Assembly (NCBI RefSeq): GCF_000350085.1
Contig: NZ_CAUM01000006.1
Coordinates: forward strand, 62,001 to 126,000
DNA length: 64,000 bases
DNA from: Mesorhizobium metallidurans STM 2683
GTDB lineage: Bacteria; Pseudomonadota; Alphaproteobacteria; Rhizobiales; Rhizobiaceae
Direction of reading: 5' to 3'
Shown piece after piece: positions 38,265-47,724 of the stretch; within the stretch, counting starts at the first letter, position 1, and each line of letters begins with the position of its first letter. A model generated the notes under the pieces. The model was not told the DNA's origin and did not search any database. It worked only from the letters and a program-made list of their open reading frames with translations. The position numbers and the translations under genes are program-made.

Positions 38265-38288
38265 AAAAAATATCGGCAGGCTGCCGAT
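38265..38288 (-). terminator. Terminator-like hairpin in the metK leader
   Basis: On the minus strand ATCGGCA pairs with TGCCGAT around a three-base loop and is followed by ATTTTTTCG, then by the metK ribosome-binding site. It is either the end of the upstream phrR transcript or an attenuator of metK. The 373-nt leader also has a perfect nine-base stem GATGGCGGC/GCCGCCATC at 38406-38428. I could not fit it to a known SAM riboswitch. Confidence 0.6.
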
Positions 38289-38622
38289 CCTGGCGCGCCA
38301 CGTGTTAGCGGTGCCAGCAGCCGCTCGTCAAGCGGCGTCGCCGCTCCGGCGTGAATTTCGATGCTATTATCTTCATATCCTACTATCTTTATGTCCGTAT
38401 CCCTAGATGGCGGCAAGGCGCCGCCATCGTCCCTACTTTTTGCAGGCTGCAAGAAAAAGGGCTTTTGGGGACGCGTGTCGAGCAAAATCGATCCCCGTCC
38501 CGCCGTGTCCATGGAACGCCAATTCCACAATGCACGCGACCACGAGAATTTGCATGCCCGGCTACGCCGCCCCTTCTTTTTCGACCCTTTCAGCAGCCTG
38601 CCAGATCAATCGACTTCCCAGA

Positions 38623-39042
38623 TCAATCGACTTCATCGACGGAAAGGGCTTTCACCAGTTCGATGATCTTGCGGCGAACCTTTACGTCGGCGATCTTGAC
38701 GAAGGCCCGGTTGAGCTGGAGCCCTTCCGGGCTGCCGCAGAATTCGACGGCAAAAGCCATCGATGTGTCTTCGGCAAACCCGCGGTTACCCACGACCTCC
38801 TGGCCTGGCGCATCCTCGAAAAAGAAGGCGACGGGCACACCGAGAATCGAGGCGATTGCCTGCAAGCGGCTGGCGCCGACGCGATTGGTCCCCTTTTCGT
38901 ATTTCTGTATCTGCTGAAAGGTAATGCCGAGGTTCTCGCCCAGCTTCTCCTGACTCATTCCCAACATGTTGCGCCGAAGCCTGACACGACTTCCGACATG
39001 GATGTCGATAGGATTCGGTTTCTTCTTGTTCTCTTCTGTCAT
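38623..39042 (-). CDS. XRE-family regulator of the PhrR/PraR type
   Basis: A 139-residue transcription factor. The helix-turn-helix covers about residues 15-70 (VGSRVRLRRNMLGMSQEKLG, TFQQIQKYEKGTNRV). The C-terminal part is EAPGQE-like and ends in a helical RRKIIELVKALS. Position between metK and lnt matches the rhizobial phrR/praR gene. phrR is known as a pH-induced regulator next to actA (lnt) in Sinorhizobium, and praR represses quorum-sensing and biofilm genes in Rhizobium. ATG 39042 is preferred over 39093. Its stop codon lies within a 17-bp tandem duplication (38601-38634). Confidence 0.85.
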   Translation of the reverse strand: MTEENKKKPNPIDIHVGSRVRLRRNMLGMSQEKLGENLGITFQQIQKYEKGTNRVGASRLQAIASILGVPVAFFFEDAPGQEVVGNRGFAEDTSMAFAVEFCGSPEGLQLNRAFVKIADVKVRRKIIELVKALSVDEVD

Positions 39043-39184
39043 TATTTTTCCTCGCCGAATTTTTCCGGCTTTTTCTATTTTTTTCCTGCCCAAACGAGGC
39101 CGGCGGCCAGTGCCCCAACACTACGACCTACCGGCTTCGAGAAATTTCAGGCGCTTACAGTATGAGTTTCTAATGTGTCGACTG

Positions 39185-40777
39185 TCAATTCACCCGTAGC
39201 CTTTGCCTTACATTCAATGCGCCTGCCGCAAGGGCAAGCAGCAACATGATCAGCATTCCGTTAATGCGTCTTTGGCCGGAGGAGATGATGGCTTGATTGG
39301 AAATCGGTACGCGGACATCGATGGCCCCGCGGGCGTCGATCGCCAGCGCGTCGACGATGCGTCCACGCGGATCGACCACCGCGGAAATGCCGGTATTGGC
39401 TGCGCGCAAGAGGGGCACCCCGTTCTCCACCGCACGAACCTGCGCCTGTCTGAAATGCTGGTAGGGGCCAGGCGTGTCCCCGAACCACGCATCGTTCGTG
39501 AGGTTCACAATAAGCTCGGCTGACGTAGCGTCAACCGCTACCAGATCGGGAAAGATAACTTCATAGCAAATGAACGGAAGCGCACGGATGCCGCCGGGGA
39601 GCGCAATCGGATGCCGTTCGTTGCCGGCCGCGAAATTCGTCGGCCCTGCGACCAGCTGCTCGAGCCCGAAGCGGCCGAGCAATCCGGCGAACGGCAGATA
39701 TTCCCCAAACGGCACCAGGTGAACCTTGTCGACGGCATCGGCGATTTCGCCCTTGTCGTCGATGGCCACCACCGAATTATAGTACCGCGCGTCGGCATTG
39801 GACGCCGAGCCGCCCTCCTCCCGGACGATGCCGGCGATCAGCAACTGGCCGTCGCCGAGCATATCTCCCAGCGCCGTCAGCGCATCGGGACGTTCGGTGA
39901 AAAGAAACGGCACGGAGGTTTCCGGCCACAGGATCAATTGCGGCTTGTCATGGCCAGGCTCGGGCGTCTTGGCCGAGAGCCCCATCATGGTGGCGAAGAT
40001 GCGGTCGCGCACCGAAACGTCCCACTTCTCCGAAAGGTCGACGGCCGGTTGCACGATACGGACATTAAGGCTCCGCTCGGCCGGCTTCTCCGGAGCGGCA
40101 AGCCTGACATAGCCGAAGCCGACATCAGCCGCGACGAGAAGGACGAGCAGCACAGCACCCAGGCGGACATGCCGGCGCGCCGCAAGCAAGGCCGGCAGTG
40201 CGAAGACGAAGACCGCCAGCGCGTTCATGCCGACCATGCCTGTCACCGACACGCTCTGCATCAGCAAGGGCACCGGCATCGCGGCGTAGCCGATTGCATT
40301 CCAGGGAAAACCGGTGAACAGGAAGCCGCGCAGCCACTCCGCCAGGGCAAAACCGAAGGCAAGGGCGGCGATGCGGCCGATGTCGTTGCTCCACAGCAAC
40401 CGGGCAACCACCGTCGCGAAGCCGTAGAAGAAGGCAAGCGCCAGCGGAATTCCGACGACGGCGAAGGGAAGCGCCCAGGCGAAGCTGTCGGCCTCGACCA
40501 GAAGTGCCTGGCCGATCCACCACAGGCCAGCAAGGAAATAGCCGAAGCCGAACCACCAGCCGATGGCGAAAGCCGGCCGCAAACGCCTCAGCCAGCCATC
40601 GGAAGCTTCGCCGGTCGCGCCGTCGAGCAGCCAGACCAACAGCGGAAACGAAACGAAACAGACGGCGAAGAAATCGTAAGGCGCCTGGGCCAGAACCGCC
40701 AGCGCCCCGGCAAGGAACGCCACCAGTGCGCGCCGCCAACCCCAAAGCAGAATTATCCGGCCGGCATGGCGCTCCAT
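39185..40777 (-). CDS. lnt: Apolipoprotein N-acyltransferase
   Basis: A 530-residue inner-membrane enzyme that adds the third acyl chain to lipoproteins. The N-terminal half has six or more transmembrane segments, and a carbon-nitrogen hydrolase domain follows. The triad is visible: Glu in [10 protein letters not shown] (about 285), Lys in [14 protein letters not shown] (about 350) and Cys in [13 protein letters not shown] (about 402). ATG 40777 has GGGAAAG 6 nt upstream; a GTG two codons earlier is possible. Sinorhizobium actA (acid tolerance) is the same gene. It is followed by phrR. Confidence 0.96.
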   Translation of the reverse strand: MERHAGRIILLWGWRRALVAFLAGALAVLAQAPYDFFAVCFVSFPLLVWLLDGATGEASDGWLRRLRPAFAIGWWFGFGYFLAGLWWIGQALLVEADSFAWALPFAVVGIPLALAFFYGFATVVARLLWSNDIGRIAALAFGFALAEWLRGFLFTGFPWNAIGYAAMPVPLLMQSVSVTGMVGMNALAVFVFALPALLAARRHVRLGAVLLVLLVAADVGFGYVRLAAPEKPAERSLNVRIVQPAVDLSEKWDVSVRDRIFATMMGLSAKTPEPGHDKPQLILWPETSVPFLFTERPDALTALGDMLGDGQLLIAGIVREEGGSASNADARYYNSVVAIDDKGEIADAVDKVHLVPFGEYLPFAGLLGRFGLEQLVAGPTNFAAGNERHPIALPGGIRALPFICYEVIFPDLVAVDATSAELIVNLTNDAWFGDTPGPYQHFRQAQVRAVENGVPLLRAANTGISAVVDPRGRIVDALAIDARGAIDVRVPISNQAIISSGQRRINGMLIMLLLALAAGALNVRQRLRVN

Positions 40778-40870
40778 GTACACTTTCCCGAGTCGCGCGA
40801 ATCAGGGAGCAAGATTTATCAGGCCGCGGCCTGGTCACCAAACCCGGATAAGCACGACCTGATCGCTGCG

Positions 40871-41341
40871 CTATCGGTGCCAGCCCTCGATCCGCAGGCC
40901 ACTCAACCGCTCAGCCTCCTCGCGTGGAACGGAGCGTATGGTCTGCGTGAAGGTCCAGACATGGCCTTCGGGGTCGCGCGCCCGGTATTGCCGTTCGCCG
41001 TAGAACTGGTCGGTGGGTTCCTGGACGATCTCCGCTCCCACCGTTCGCGCATGCTCGCAATGGGCGTCTATCTCGTCCTTCAGGCGTACATAGACCGACT
41101 GCGTGTTCTTGCCGCCGAGCGAAGCCGGGCTGGCGACGTGGTCGGCCCATTCGGAATCCACGACGATATAGCCATCGCCGAACCGCATCTCCGAATGGAC
41201 GAGCCTGCCATCGGCGTCGCTGACAATCGTGCTCGGCTCGAAGCCGAAGGCCATTTCAAGCCAGACCAATGCAGCCCGCGGGTCCTTGTAGAAAATCCCC
41301 GAACCAAGGACCGAATGCCTGAACGGGTCATCAACTGTCAC
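40871..41341 (-). CDS. VOC (glyoxalase/bleomycin-resistance) family protein
   Basis: A 156-residue protein of the vicinal-oxygen-chelate fold with two beta-alpha-beta modules. The first includes YKDPRAALVWLEMAFGFE; the second ends GERQYRARDPEGHVWTFTQ. The metal ligands fit Glu/His positions of PhnB/YkcA-like members, but the substrate is unknown. It is inserted between lnt and corC, 12 nt downstream of the latter, so it is probably in the same transcript. Possible roles include aldehyde detoxification, antibiotic binding or a structural role. The family is clear, the function is not. Confidence 0.82.
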   Translation of the reverse strand: MTVDDPFRHSVLGSGIFYKDPRAALVWLEMAFGFEPSTIVSDADGRLVHSEMRFGDGYIVVDSEWADHVASPASLGGKNTQSVYVRLKDEIDAHCEHARTVGAEIVQEPTDQFYGERQYRARDPEGHVWTFTQTIRSVPREEAERLSGLRIEGWHR

Positions 41342-41353
41342 GGCGGCCGATTC

Positions 41354-42427
41354 TTAGGCTTGTTCGGCGCGGGCGGCGCGCCGGCGCCGCTCGCCCTTCT
41401 GGGTCTCCACGATGCGCACGCGCTTGACCCGGCGCGGATCGGCATCCAGCACATGGAATTCGAAGCCGGATATGGCCTGCACCACCTCGCCGCGCGCCGG
41501 AACGCGGCCAAGCGTATTGAAGATCATGCCGCCGATGGTGTCGACATATTCGCCATGCTCGCCGGCAGAAAAATCCTCGCCGATCATCTTGGTGACCTCA
41601 TCGATCTCGGCCTTGCCATCGACGACGAACACGCCCTCACCGGTCTGGGTGATCATCGGCTCGTCGTCATCATGCTCGTCCTCGATGTCGCCGACGACCA
41701 TCTCGACGATGTCCTCCAGCGAAGCGAGGCCGTCGGTACCGCCATATTCGTCGATGACCAGCGCCATCTGGGTGCGCGTCGTCTGCATGCGCGCCATGAG
41801 ATCGGAGGCGAGCATGGACGGCGGCACGAACAGCACGGGGCGGATCAGGTTCAGATCGCCGATGGTGCGCGCGAGATCGACCTTGGCGAGATCGAGAACC
41901 GTCGCGACCGGCGTCTTTCTGGGCGTCCTGCCCTTTTTGACGCGGGCGATCTTGGTGATATGGGCCAGCACGTCGCGGATATGGACCATGCCGCGCGGAT
42001 CGTCGAGCGTCTCGGAATAGACCGGCATGCGGGAATGGCCGGACTGTTCGAACAGCCCCAGAAGATCGCCGAGCGTGGTGGTGATCTCGACCGCCTCGAT
42101 GTCGGCGCGCGGCACCATGACATCCTCGACGCGCACTTCGCGCAAGCGCAGGATGTTGTTGAGCATAGCCCGCTCGCCGGGCGAGAAGGATTCCGCATCG
42201 CTCGTCGTTTCGGCGAGCGCGCCGGCAATTTCCTCGCGCAGGCTGGTGCCGTTGCGCTGCCTGAACAGGCCGAGCATGCGATCGAACAGGGAAGGACCGG
42301 CAGGCGATGGCTCGCTGGCGATGCTGCCGGTCGTGGTACTCGGACTCGAGCCCTCTTCCGCCGTTTCGGAAGGCTTGGTCGCACTGCCGGCGTCGGGGCG
42401 GGCGGCAGTTTCTGGTTTGTCGTTCAT
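41354..42427 (-). CDS. CorC/HlyC-type CBS-domain protein
   Basis: A 357-residue cytoplasmic protein. A Ser/Thr/Pro-rich N-terminus (about 1-45) is followed by two CBS domains (about 95-230; VMVPRADIEAV, SGHSRMPVYSETLDD and MALVIDEYGGTDGLASLEDI). A C-terminal CorC_HlyC transporter-associated domain covers about 260-345. It lacks the DUF21 membrane domain, so it is the short CorC form associated with Mg2+/Co2+ efflux. The haemolysin name (TlyC) is historical. It sits between ybeY and lnt as in other alphaproteobacteria. Confidence 0.92.
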   Translation of the reverse strand: MNDKPETAARPDAGSATKPSETAEEGSSPSTTTGSIASEPSPAGPSLFDRMLGLFRQRNGTSLREEIAGALAETTSDAESFSPGERAMLNNILRLREVRVEDVMVPRADIEAVEITTTLGDLLGLFEQSGHSRMPVYSETLDDPRGMVHIRDVLAHITKIARVKKGRTPRKTPVATVLDLAKVDLARTIGDLNLIRPVLFVPPSMLASDLMARMQTTRTQMALVIDEYGGTDGLASLEDIVEMVVGDIEDEHDDDEPMITQTGEGVFVVDGKAEIDEVTKMIGEDFSAGEHGEYVDTIGGMIFNTLGRVPARGEVVQAISGFEFHVLDADPRRVKRVRIVETQKGERRRRAARAEQA

Positions 42428-42454
42428 CGTCGTCCGGTCAATTGGTCTTTTTAG

Positions 42455-42961
42455 TTACGCGTAGGGATCGGGAATGGCAAGCCTCGCAAGTGCCGAGCGC
42501 TCGATTGCTTCCATCTCCTCGGCTTCGGTATCGGCCTCGTGATCGTAGCCCAGCAAGTGCAGCAGGCCGTGGATGACGAGATGGGTGATATGGTTGTCCA
42601 GGGGCTTGTCTTCCAGGGCCGCTTCGCGGGCGACTGTCTCGGCGGCCAGCACGATGTCGCCCAGCATCGGCGGCAGCGGACCGCCCTTCACGAAAGGAAA
42701 AGCCGGAAAAGACAGCACGTTGGTCGGTTTGTCCTTGCCGCGCCAACTGGCGTTGAGGCCGCGGATATGGGCGTCGTCGGAAAAAACGATGCTGAGTTCG
42801 GAACGCCCGGCCGCGCCGGTTTCGGCAAAGGCGGCCAGCACGGCGCGATCGACCAGCCGCGTCAGCGCGGCCTCACCGGGCCAGTCTCCCGCTTCGATCG
42901 ATATATCGATGTCGACGGGAACCGAAAAATTCCCGTCGCCGGACTTTCTGTCTTCAGCCAT
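42455..42961 (-). CDS. ybeY: Endoribonuclease YbeY (16S rRNA maturation)
   Basis: A 168-residue zinc-dependent RNase for 16S rRNA 3'-end maturation and ribosome quality control. The signature [19 protein letters not shown] supplies the three zinc-binding histidines (H-x3-H-x5-H). An upstream [18 protein letters not shown] motif is also conserved. Length is typical. It follows phoH by 17 nt and precedes corC, the standard phoH-ybeY-corC-lnt order. Confidence 0.97.
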   Translation of the reverse strand: MAEDRKSGDGNFSVPVDIDISIEAGDWPGEAALTRLVDRAVLAAFAETGAAGRSELSIVFSDDAHIRGLNASWRGKDKPTNVLSFPAFPFVKGGPLPPMLGDIVLAAETVAREAALEDKPLDNHITHLVIHGLLHLLGYDHEADTEAEEMEAIERSALARLAIPDPYA

Positions 42962-42978
42962 GAGGCCGCATCGTCACA

Positions 42979-44028
42979 TCAGCTCTCGGCGCCCAGGCCA
43001 CGCGCCAGCTTGGCGTCCCGGTCATAGGCCCTGACGATTTCCGCCACCAGCGGATGGCGAACGACGTCGCCGTCGCCGAAGCGCACGGTTACCGCGCCCG
43101 GCACGCCGTCGAGGATGCGCAACGCTTCGACCAGGCCCGATTTGGTGTTCGAGGGCAGGTCGATCTGGGTCGGATCGCCGGTCACGATCATGCGCGAATT
43201 CTCGCCGAGGCGGGTCAGGAACATCTTCATCTGCATCGGCGTGGTGTTCTGCGCCTCGTCGAGGATGACGGCGGCGTGCGCCAGCGTGCGGCCACGCATG
43301 AAGGCCAGCGGCGCGATCTCGATCACCTCGGCGGCGATCGCGCGCTCGACCTTGTCAGCCGGCATCATGTCGTAAAGCGCGTCATAGAGCGGCCGCAAAT
43401 ACGGATCGACCTTCTCTTTCATGTCGCCAGGCAGGAAGCCAAGCCGTTCGCCGGCCTCGACCGCGGGACGCGACAGCACGATGCGTTCGACCATGCCGCG
43501 TTCGAGCAGCATCGCCGCATGCGCCACCGCCAGGAAGGTCTTGCCGGTGCCGGCCGGGCCGATGCCGAAGACAAGCTCGGACCGCTCCAGCGCGCGCATA
43601 TAGGCGTCCTGGTTGAGCGAACGGGCGTAGATCGTCTTCTTGCGCGTCGATATCTGGGCCGCGGAGACCTTGCCCTTGCGCTCCAGGGTCGGCAGCGTCA
43701 GCTGATCGTCAGCGGCGATCGCCATGCGCACGGCGCCATCGACATCCGACTGGCCGATGTCGACGCCTTTCTGGAGAATGCCGTAGAGATTGTCCAGGGC
43801 GCGCCGTGCCTGCTCGGCGGCCGAGGCGGAACCCTTGATGGTCAACTGGTTGCCGCGCGAGCGGATATCGACGCCGAGCTTCTGCTCGAGCCTGGCCAGG
43901 TTCTCGTCGAACTGGCCGTAAAGGGCGCTGGCAAGCTTGTTGTTGTCGAAAGTCAGAACGATGTGCGCCATATCAGAGGCCCCTGAAGGTGGATCCTGGG
44001 GCAGGTTCTTCACTTCCGCAGCGCTCAA
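42979..44028 (-). CDS. PhoH-family ATPase (YbeZ type)
   Basis: A 349-residue P-loop ATPase thought to work with YbeY on RNA. Walker A is GIGPAGTGKTFLAVAHA (about 156-170) and Walker B is HAAVILDEAQNTTPMQMKMFL. An N-terminal KH-like segment (about 20-90) precedes the ATPase core. The frame begins with TTG at 44028 (GGAGAG upstream). An ATG at 43971, preceded by AGGGG, would give 330 residues and is a strong alternative. It follows miaB by 27 nt. Its exact biochemical role is not established in the family. Confidence 0.93.
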   Translation of the reverse strand: MSAAEVKNLPQDPPSGASDMAHIVLTFDNNKLASALYGQFDENLARLEQKLGVDIRSRGNQLTIKGSASAAEQARRALDNLYGILQKGVDIGQSDVDGAVRMAIAADDQLTLPTLERKGKVSAAQISTRKKTIYARSLNQDAYMRALERSELVFGIGPAGTGKTFLAVAHAAMLLERGMVERIVLSRPAVEAGERLGFLPGDMKEKVDPYLRPLYDALYDMMPADKVERAIAAEVIEIAPLAFMRGRTLAHAAVILDEAQNTTPMQMKMFLTRLGENSRMIVTGDPTQIDLPSNTKSGLVEALRILDGVPGAVTVRFGDGDVVRHPLVAEIVRAYDRDAKLARGLGAES

Positions 44029-44055
44029 CCGTCTCTCCTCATCTGCCGAGACCCC

Positions 44056-45465
44056 TCAGGCCAATTCGGCGAACAGGCTATTGTAGCCCGTCTTCGTGAT
44101 TCGTACCTGGATAATGTCACCGATTTCGCCGGCCTTTTCATCAACAATAACCGGCTGCAACCAAGGCGAGCGGCCGACCTTCTGGCCCGCCTGGCGGCCC
44201 GGCTTCTCGATCAGCGTGTCAATGACCCTGCCGACCAGGCTCAAGCCGAAATCCTGCTGCTGCTTCAAGAGCAGCGCCTGCAGCCGCCGCAGGCGCTCGT
44301 CCTTGACCGCTTCCGGCACATGGTCGGCCATCTCGGCGCCCGGCGTGCCGGGGCGCGGCGAATATTTGAACGAGAAGGCCGAGGCATAATTCACCTGGCG
44401 CACCAGTTCCATCGTCGCCCCGAAATCCGCGTCCGTCTCGCCGGGGAAGCCGACGATGAAATCGCCGGAAAGCGCGATATCCGGCCGCGCGGCACGAATA
44501 CGGTCGAGCAGCGCCAGATAGTCCTTTGCCGTATGCCGGCGGTTCATTGCCTTGAGGACGCGATCCGAGCCCGATTGCACCGGCAGATGCAAATAGGGCA
44601 TCAGCGCAGGCAGGTCGCGGTGAGCTTCGATCAACTCGTCGTCCATGTCGCGCGGATGGCTGGTGGTGTAGCGCAGCCGCGCCAGGCCGGGAATCTCGGC
44701 CAGCCTGAACAGCAGCCGGCCCAGGCCCCATTCAGCGCCATTTTCGCCCTGGCCATGCCAGGCATTGACGTTCTGACCAAGCAGCGTCACCTCGCGCACA
44801 CCGGCCGCCGCCAGCCGTTCGGCCTCGGCGACGATCTGCGCCACCGGCCGTGAAACCTCCGAGCCGCGCGTATAGGGCACGACACAGAAGGTGCAGAATT
44901 TGTCGCAACCCTCCTGCACGGTGAGGAAGGCGGTGACGCCGCGCTTGATGATCTCGGCGCGCCTGGGCTGCGGCAAATGATCGAATTTGTCCTCGATGGC
45001 GTAGTCGGTCTCGACGATCTTTTCGCCGCCGCGCACCCGTGCCAGGACATCGGGTAGACGGTGGTAGGTCTGCGGACCGATGACCAGATCGACGGCCGGC
45101 GAGCGGCGGATGATCTCGGCCCCCTCGGCCTGCGCCACGCAGCCGGCAACGCCGATCAGCATCTCGCGCCCGGCCTGAGCCCGTTCGGCCTTCATCTCGC
45201 GGATGCGACCGAGCTCGGAATAGACCTTTTCCGCCGCCTTTTCACGAATATGGCACGTGTTGAGCAGCACCAGATCGGCCTCGCCGATGGCATCGGTCGC
45301 CACATAGCCGTCAACCGCCAGCGCATCGGTCATGCGCTGCGAATCGTAGACGTTCATCTGGCAGCCATAGGTCTTGACGAAGACCTTTTTGGCAGGGGCG
45401 GATTCTACGACCTCGGCCGCAATGCCGACGTCGTCCCGCTCTATCGTGATCGTGTTCAAGTCCAT
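44056..45465 (-). CDS. miaB: tRNA-2-methylthio-N6-dimethylallyladenosine synthase
   Basis: A 469-residue radical-SAM methylthiotransferase modifying A37 of tRNA. The N-terminal MTTase domain includes [26 protein letters not shown] and [11 protein letters not shown], each bringing one Cys of the auxiliary cluster. The radical-SAM motif is [16 protein letters not shown] (CxxxCxxC, about 180). A C-terminal TRAM domain follows. ATG 45465 is preferred over the TTG ten codons upstream. It is co-directional with phoH downstream and plsC upstream. Confidence 0.97.
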   Translation of the reverse strand: MDLNTITIERDDVGIAAEVVESAPAKKVFVKTYGCQMNVYDSQRMTDALAVDGYVATDAIGEADLVLLNTCHIREKAAEKVYSELGRIREMKAERAQAGREMLIGVAGCVAQAEGAEIIRRSPAVDLVIGPQTYHRLPDVLARVRGGEKIVETDYAIEDKFDHLPQPRRAEIIKRGVTAFLTVQEGCDKFCTFCVVPYTRGSEVSRPVAQIVAEAERLAAAGVREVTLLGQNVNAWHGQGENGAEWGLGRLLFRLAEIPGLARLRYTTSHPRDMDDELIEAHRDLPALMPYLHLPVQSGSDRVLKAMNRRHTAKDYLALLDRIRAARPDIALSGDFIVGFPGETDADFGATMELVRQVNYASAFSFKYSPRPGTPGAEMADHVPEAVKDERLRRLQALLLKQQQDFGLSLVGRVIDTLIEKPGRQAGQKVGRSPWLQPVIVDEKAGEIGDIIQVRITKTGYNSLFAELA

Positions 45466-45529
45466 CCGGCGGCTTCTAACGCCTTTCCGTGACAAAAAAC
45501 AGACGATTCTGGCTGGGTACTGTTTGGGC

Positions 45530-46330
45530 TCACCGGCTCGGGCGCGGATCGGCGAGCGCCGCCCGCATCATGTCACGCACCTGACTTTCCATCAGCCTTG
45601 CCGTTTCCTTGCGGTTGGAGCCCTTGGAAAAGGCAACGGGATCGCCGAAATGCACCTCGACGTCGAGACCGCCTTGCGCCATCAGCATCTTGAGGTGCGG
45701 CATCAGATCCTCATCGCCGATCCAGGCGGCGATCGGCCGGTGCCGGCGGCCGAGCGGCACGCCGTGCAGGCGCGTATAGACGATCGCCACCGGCTGGATG
45801 AAGACCTGTTCCGCCGCGCCCTCGGAGATCGCCATCGAAGCGGCGCCGAATAGCGTGCTCTTGAACGGCAGGACCACGTTGCCGTCGCCGGTCGAGCCTT
45901 CGGCAAACAGCACCATGGCGTCGCCCTTGGCCATGCGGTTGGCGATCTCGCTCGCCTGGTCGCCCGACGAGCGCTTGCGCTCGCGCTCGATGAAGACGGT
46001 GCGCTGCAGTTTGGACAGCATGCCGATCAGCGGCCACCCTTCCATGTCAGCCCTGGCGATGAACTTCACGTCGACCATGGAGCCGAGCACCATGATGTCG
46101 GTCCAGGAGATGTGGTTGGACGCAACCAGCAGCGGACGCTTGTCGGACAGCGCACCCCTGACGTGGATGCGCATACCCAGTGCCCTGACGATCATTCTGT
46201 GCCAGATCTTGAGGATGAAGGTTTCCGGCCACCAGCCGGTTTTCATCGACAGCATCTGCAATGGCACGAGGATCAATGAGCCGGCGATGACGAGGCCAAG
46301 CGCCAGGAAAATCCTGATTTTTCCGATCAT
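45530..46330 (-). CDS. plsC: 1-acyl-sn-glycerol-3-phosphate acyltransferase (PlsC-like)
   Basis: A 266-residue membrane-associated acyltransferase that makes phosphatidic acid from lysophosphatidic acid. A transmembrane helix covers about residues 5-27. The catalytic block is [14 protein letters not shown] (NHx4D, about 72-78), and the substrate block is [21 protein letters not shown]. Ornithine-lipid acyltransferases (OlsA) share these motifs, so a role in ornithine-lipid synthesis cannot be excluded. It lies between rimI and miaB. Confidence 0.87.
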   Translation of the reverse strand: MIGKIRIFLALGLVIAGSLILVPLQMLSMKTGWWPETFILKIWHRMIVRALGMRIHVRGALSDKRPLLVASNHISWTDIMVLGSMVDVKFIARADMEGWPLIGMLSKLQRTVFIERERKRSSGDQASEIANRMAKGDAMVLFAEGSTGDGNVVLPFKSTLFGAASMAISEGAAEQVFIQPVAIVYTRLHGVPLGRRHRPIAAWIGDEDLMPHLKMLMAQGGLDVEVHFGDPVAFSKGSNRKETARLMESQVRDMMRAALADPRPSR

Positions 46331-46391
46331 GCGGTCCTGGCCCTGCCCCGGCTTCTAGATAGAATGACGTGCGTCCACTTTCGGGCCTGCG

Positions 46392-46886
46392 CTAGCGAAG
46401 ATCGCGGCGCATGACAAGCGCGCCGGTGGGGCCGTGCTCCGGCGATCTGTAGTAATTGGCGCGCTTGCCGACCTGGCGGAAGCCCAGCCGCCGGTAGAGC
46501 GCGATGGCGGCGACGTTGGTCTCGTCGACCTCGAGGAACAACGCTTCGGCGCGCTGCGCATGCAGCTCGCGCAGTACGGCATCCATCAATTGCCAGCCGA
46601 GCCCCTGGCGGCGGTGGGAGCGCGCCACCGCGACAGTGAGGATCTCGCCTTCGCCGGCCGCCAACCGCGCCAGCACGAAGCCGACCGGCGGCTTGCCGCC
46701 CTGTCCGGTCTCGCGGGCAGCGTAGCCGAACACCGTGTCCTGCTCGAGCAGCGCGGCGAACTCACCATCTGTCCAGGGCCGCACGAAATCCTCGCGATGC
46801 AGTTCGGAAACGGCCGGGCTGTCGGCAATCGTCAGCGGCTGAAGCGCGTAGTCCCTGCGGCGCGGCTGGAGGAAAGGAATGCGCAT
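46392..46886 (-). CDS. rimI: Ribosomal-protein-alanine N-acetyltransferase RimI
   Basis: A 164-residue GNAT enzyme that acetylates the N-terminal Ala of ribosomal protein S18 and perhaps others. The acetyl-CoA motif is EILTVAVARSHRRQGLGWQLMD (about 80-100), followed by LEVDETNVAAIALYRRLGFRQVGKR, a RimI signature. The ATG overlaps the tsaB stop codon by one base (TGATG), indicating translational coupling. The tsaB-rimI pair is conserved in many bacteria. Confidence 0.93.
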   Translation of the reverse strand: MRIPFLQPRRRDYALQPLTIADSPAVSELHREDFVRPWTDGEFAALLEQDTVFGYAARETGQGGKPPVGFVLARLAAGEGEILTVAVARSHRRQGLGWQLMDAVLRELHAQRAEALFLEVDETNVAAIALYRRLGFRQVGKRANYYRSPEHGPTGALVMRRDLR

Positions 46887-47563
46887 CAGTTTTTCTGCCT
46901 TGATAGGATGAAGCCCGCTTGCGGCTTGGCGTCGGCGCCGCGCAAATAGAGCGGTTTCGGCTTTTCGCCTTCGCCCTTGGTAGCAGCCAGCCGGGCATAG
47001 ACGGCGATGTCGGCGGTGGCGCTTGTCGGGCCGATGTCGAAGGCCCGGCCGGCCGATGCGGCGATCTGCGTTGCCGCCGTGCCGGCAAGAACCGGCAAAC
47101 TGTCAACCGCCATGGTGACGGCCTGCGGAAGCGTGGTTACCGCCGGACCATAACGCAGAACCGAGCCTTCGTCGTAAAATGCCGCGTGGATTTCCTCGCG
47201 CCCGGCATCAAGGGCGGCAAGCGTCGCGCGGCCGGAAAATGTCGTCACCGCCTCCGCCGCCAGCGCTTCCAGCGTCGTCACCCCGATCGCCGGGATTTTC
47301 AGCGCCAGCGCCAGGCCGCGCGCTGCCGACACGCCGACGCGCAGGCCGGTGAAGGAACCTGGGCCGACCGAGACCGCGATGGCGCCAAGGCCGGCATAGC
47401 TGGTTCCACCGGCTTTCAGGGCTTCGTCGATGACAGCCATCAGATGCTCGGCATGGCCCTTGCCGAGATCGAGCACTGAACGGCCAAGCTCTTTGCCGGC
47501 CGCCGCGTCATAGACGCAGGCGGCGCAAAGATTGGCGGCACAGTCGATGGCAAGCAACTTCAT
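46886..47563 (-). CDS. tsaB: tRNA threonylcarbamoyladenosine biosynthesis protein TsaB
   Basis: A 225-residue ASKHA-fold partner of TsaD in t6A37 synthesis. The signatures are LLAIDCAANLCAACV at the N-terminus, GKGHAEHLMAVIDEAL and ISVSVGPGSFTGLRVG-type (here AIAVSVGPGSFTGLRVG, about 65-81). ATG 47563 fits the conserved N-terminus; the longer frame to 47647 is not supported. It is the first gene of the tsaB-rimI-plsC-miaB run on the minus strand. Confidence 0.94.
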   Translation of the reverse strand: MKLLAIDCAANLCAACVYDAAAGKELGRSVLDLGKGHAEHLMAVIDEALKAGGTSYAGLGAIAVSVGPGSFTGLRVGVSAARGLALALKIPAIGVTTLEALAAEAVTTFSGRATLAALDAGREEIHAAFYDEGSVLRYGPAVTTLPQAVTMAVDSLPVLAGTAATQIAASAGRAFDIGPTSATADIAVYARLAATKGEGEKPKPLYLRGADAKPQAGFILSRQKN

Positions 47564-47724
47564 GAAGCGGCCGGTTGGAGCATGGGTTCGAAAAACAGTG
47601 GTTCCCCTCTGCCTGCCATGGCCCGTCCCCGCAAGGGGATAATGCATAAATCGTTTGACGGCTTCGCTTCGACCTCGCTTGAAGGTAACGTTCGACGAAC
47701 ATAACCTTCAGGAAACCAGGAGCG

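Noticed and set aside
38290..38622. SAM-II or SAM/SAH riboswitch in the metK leader
   Set aside because: I looked for the conserved core segments of these classes. Only short, unconvincing similarities such as CTTGCAGCC were found, without the required pairing, so only a generic attenuator is proposed.
39611..42454. 947-codon open frame on the plus strand
   Set aside because: It is antisense to lnt, the VOC gene and corC, all clearly coding on the minus strand; its composition is His/Arg/Gly-rich shadow sequence.
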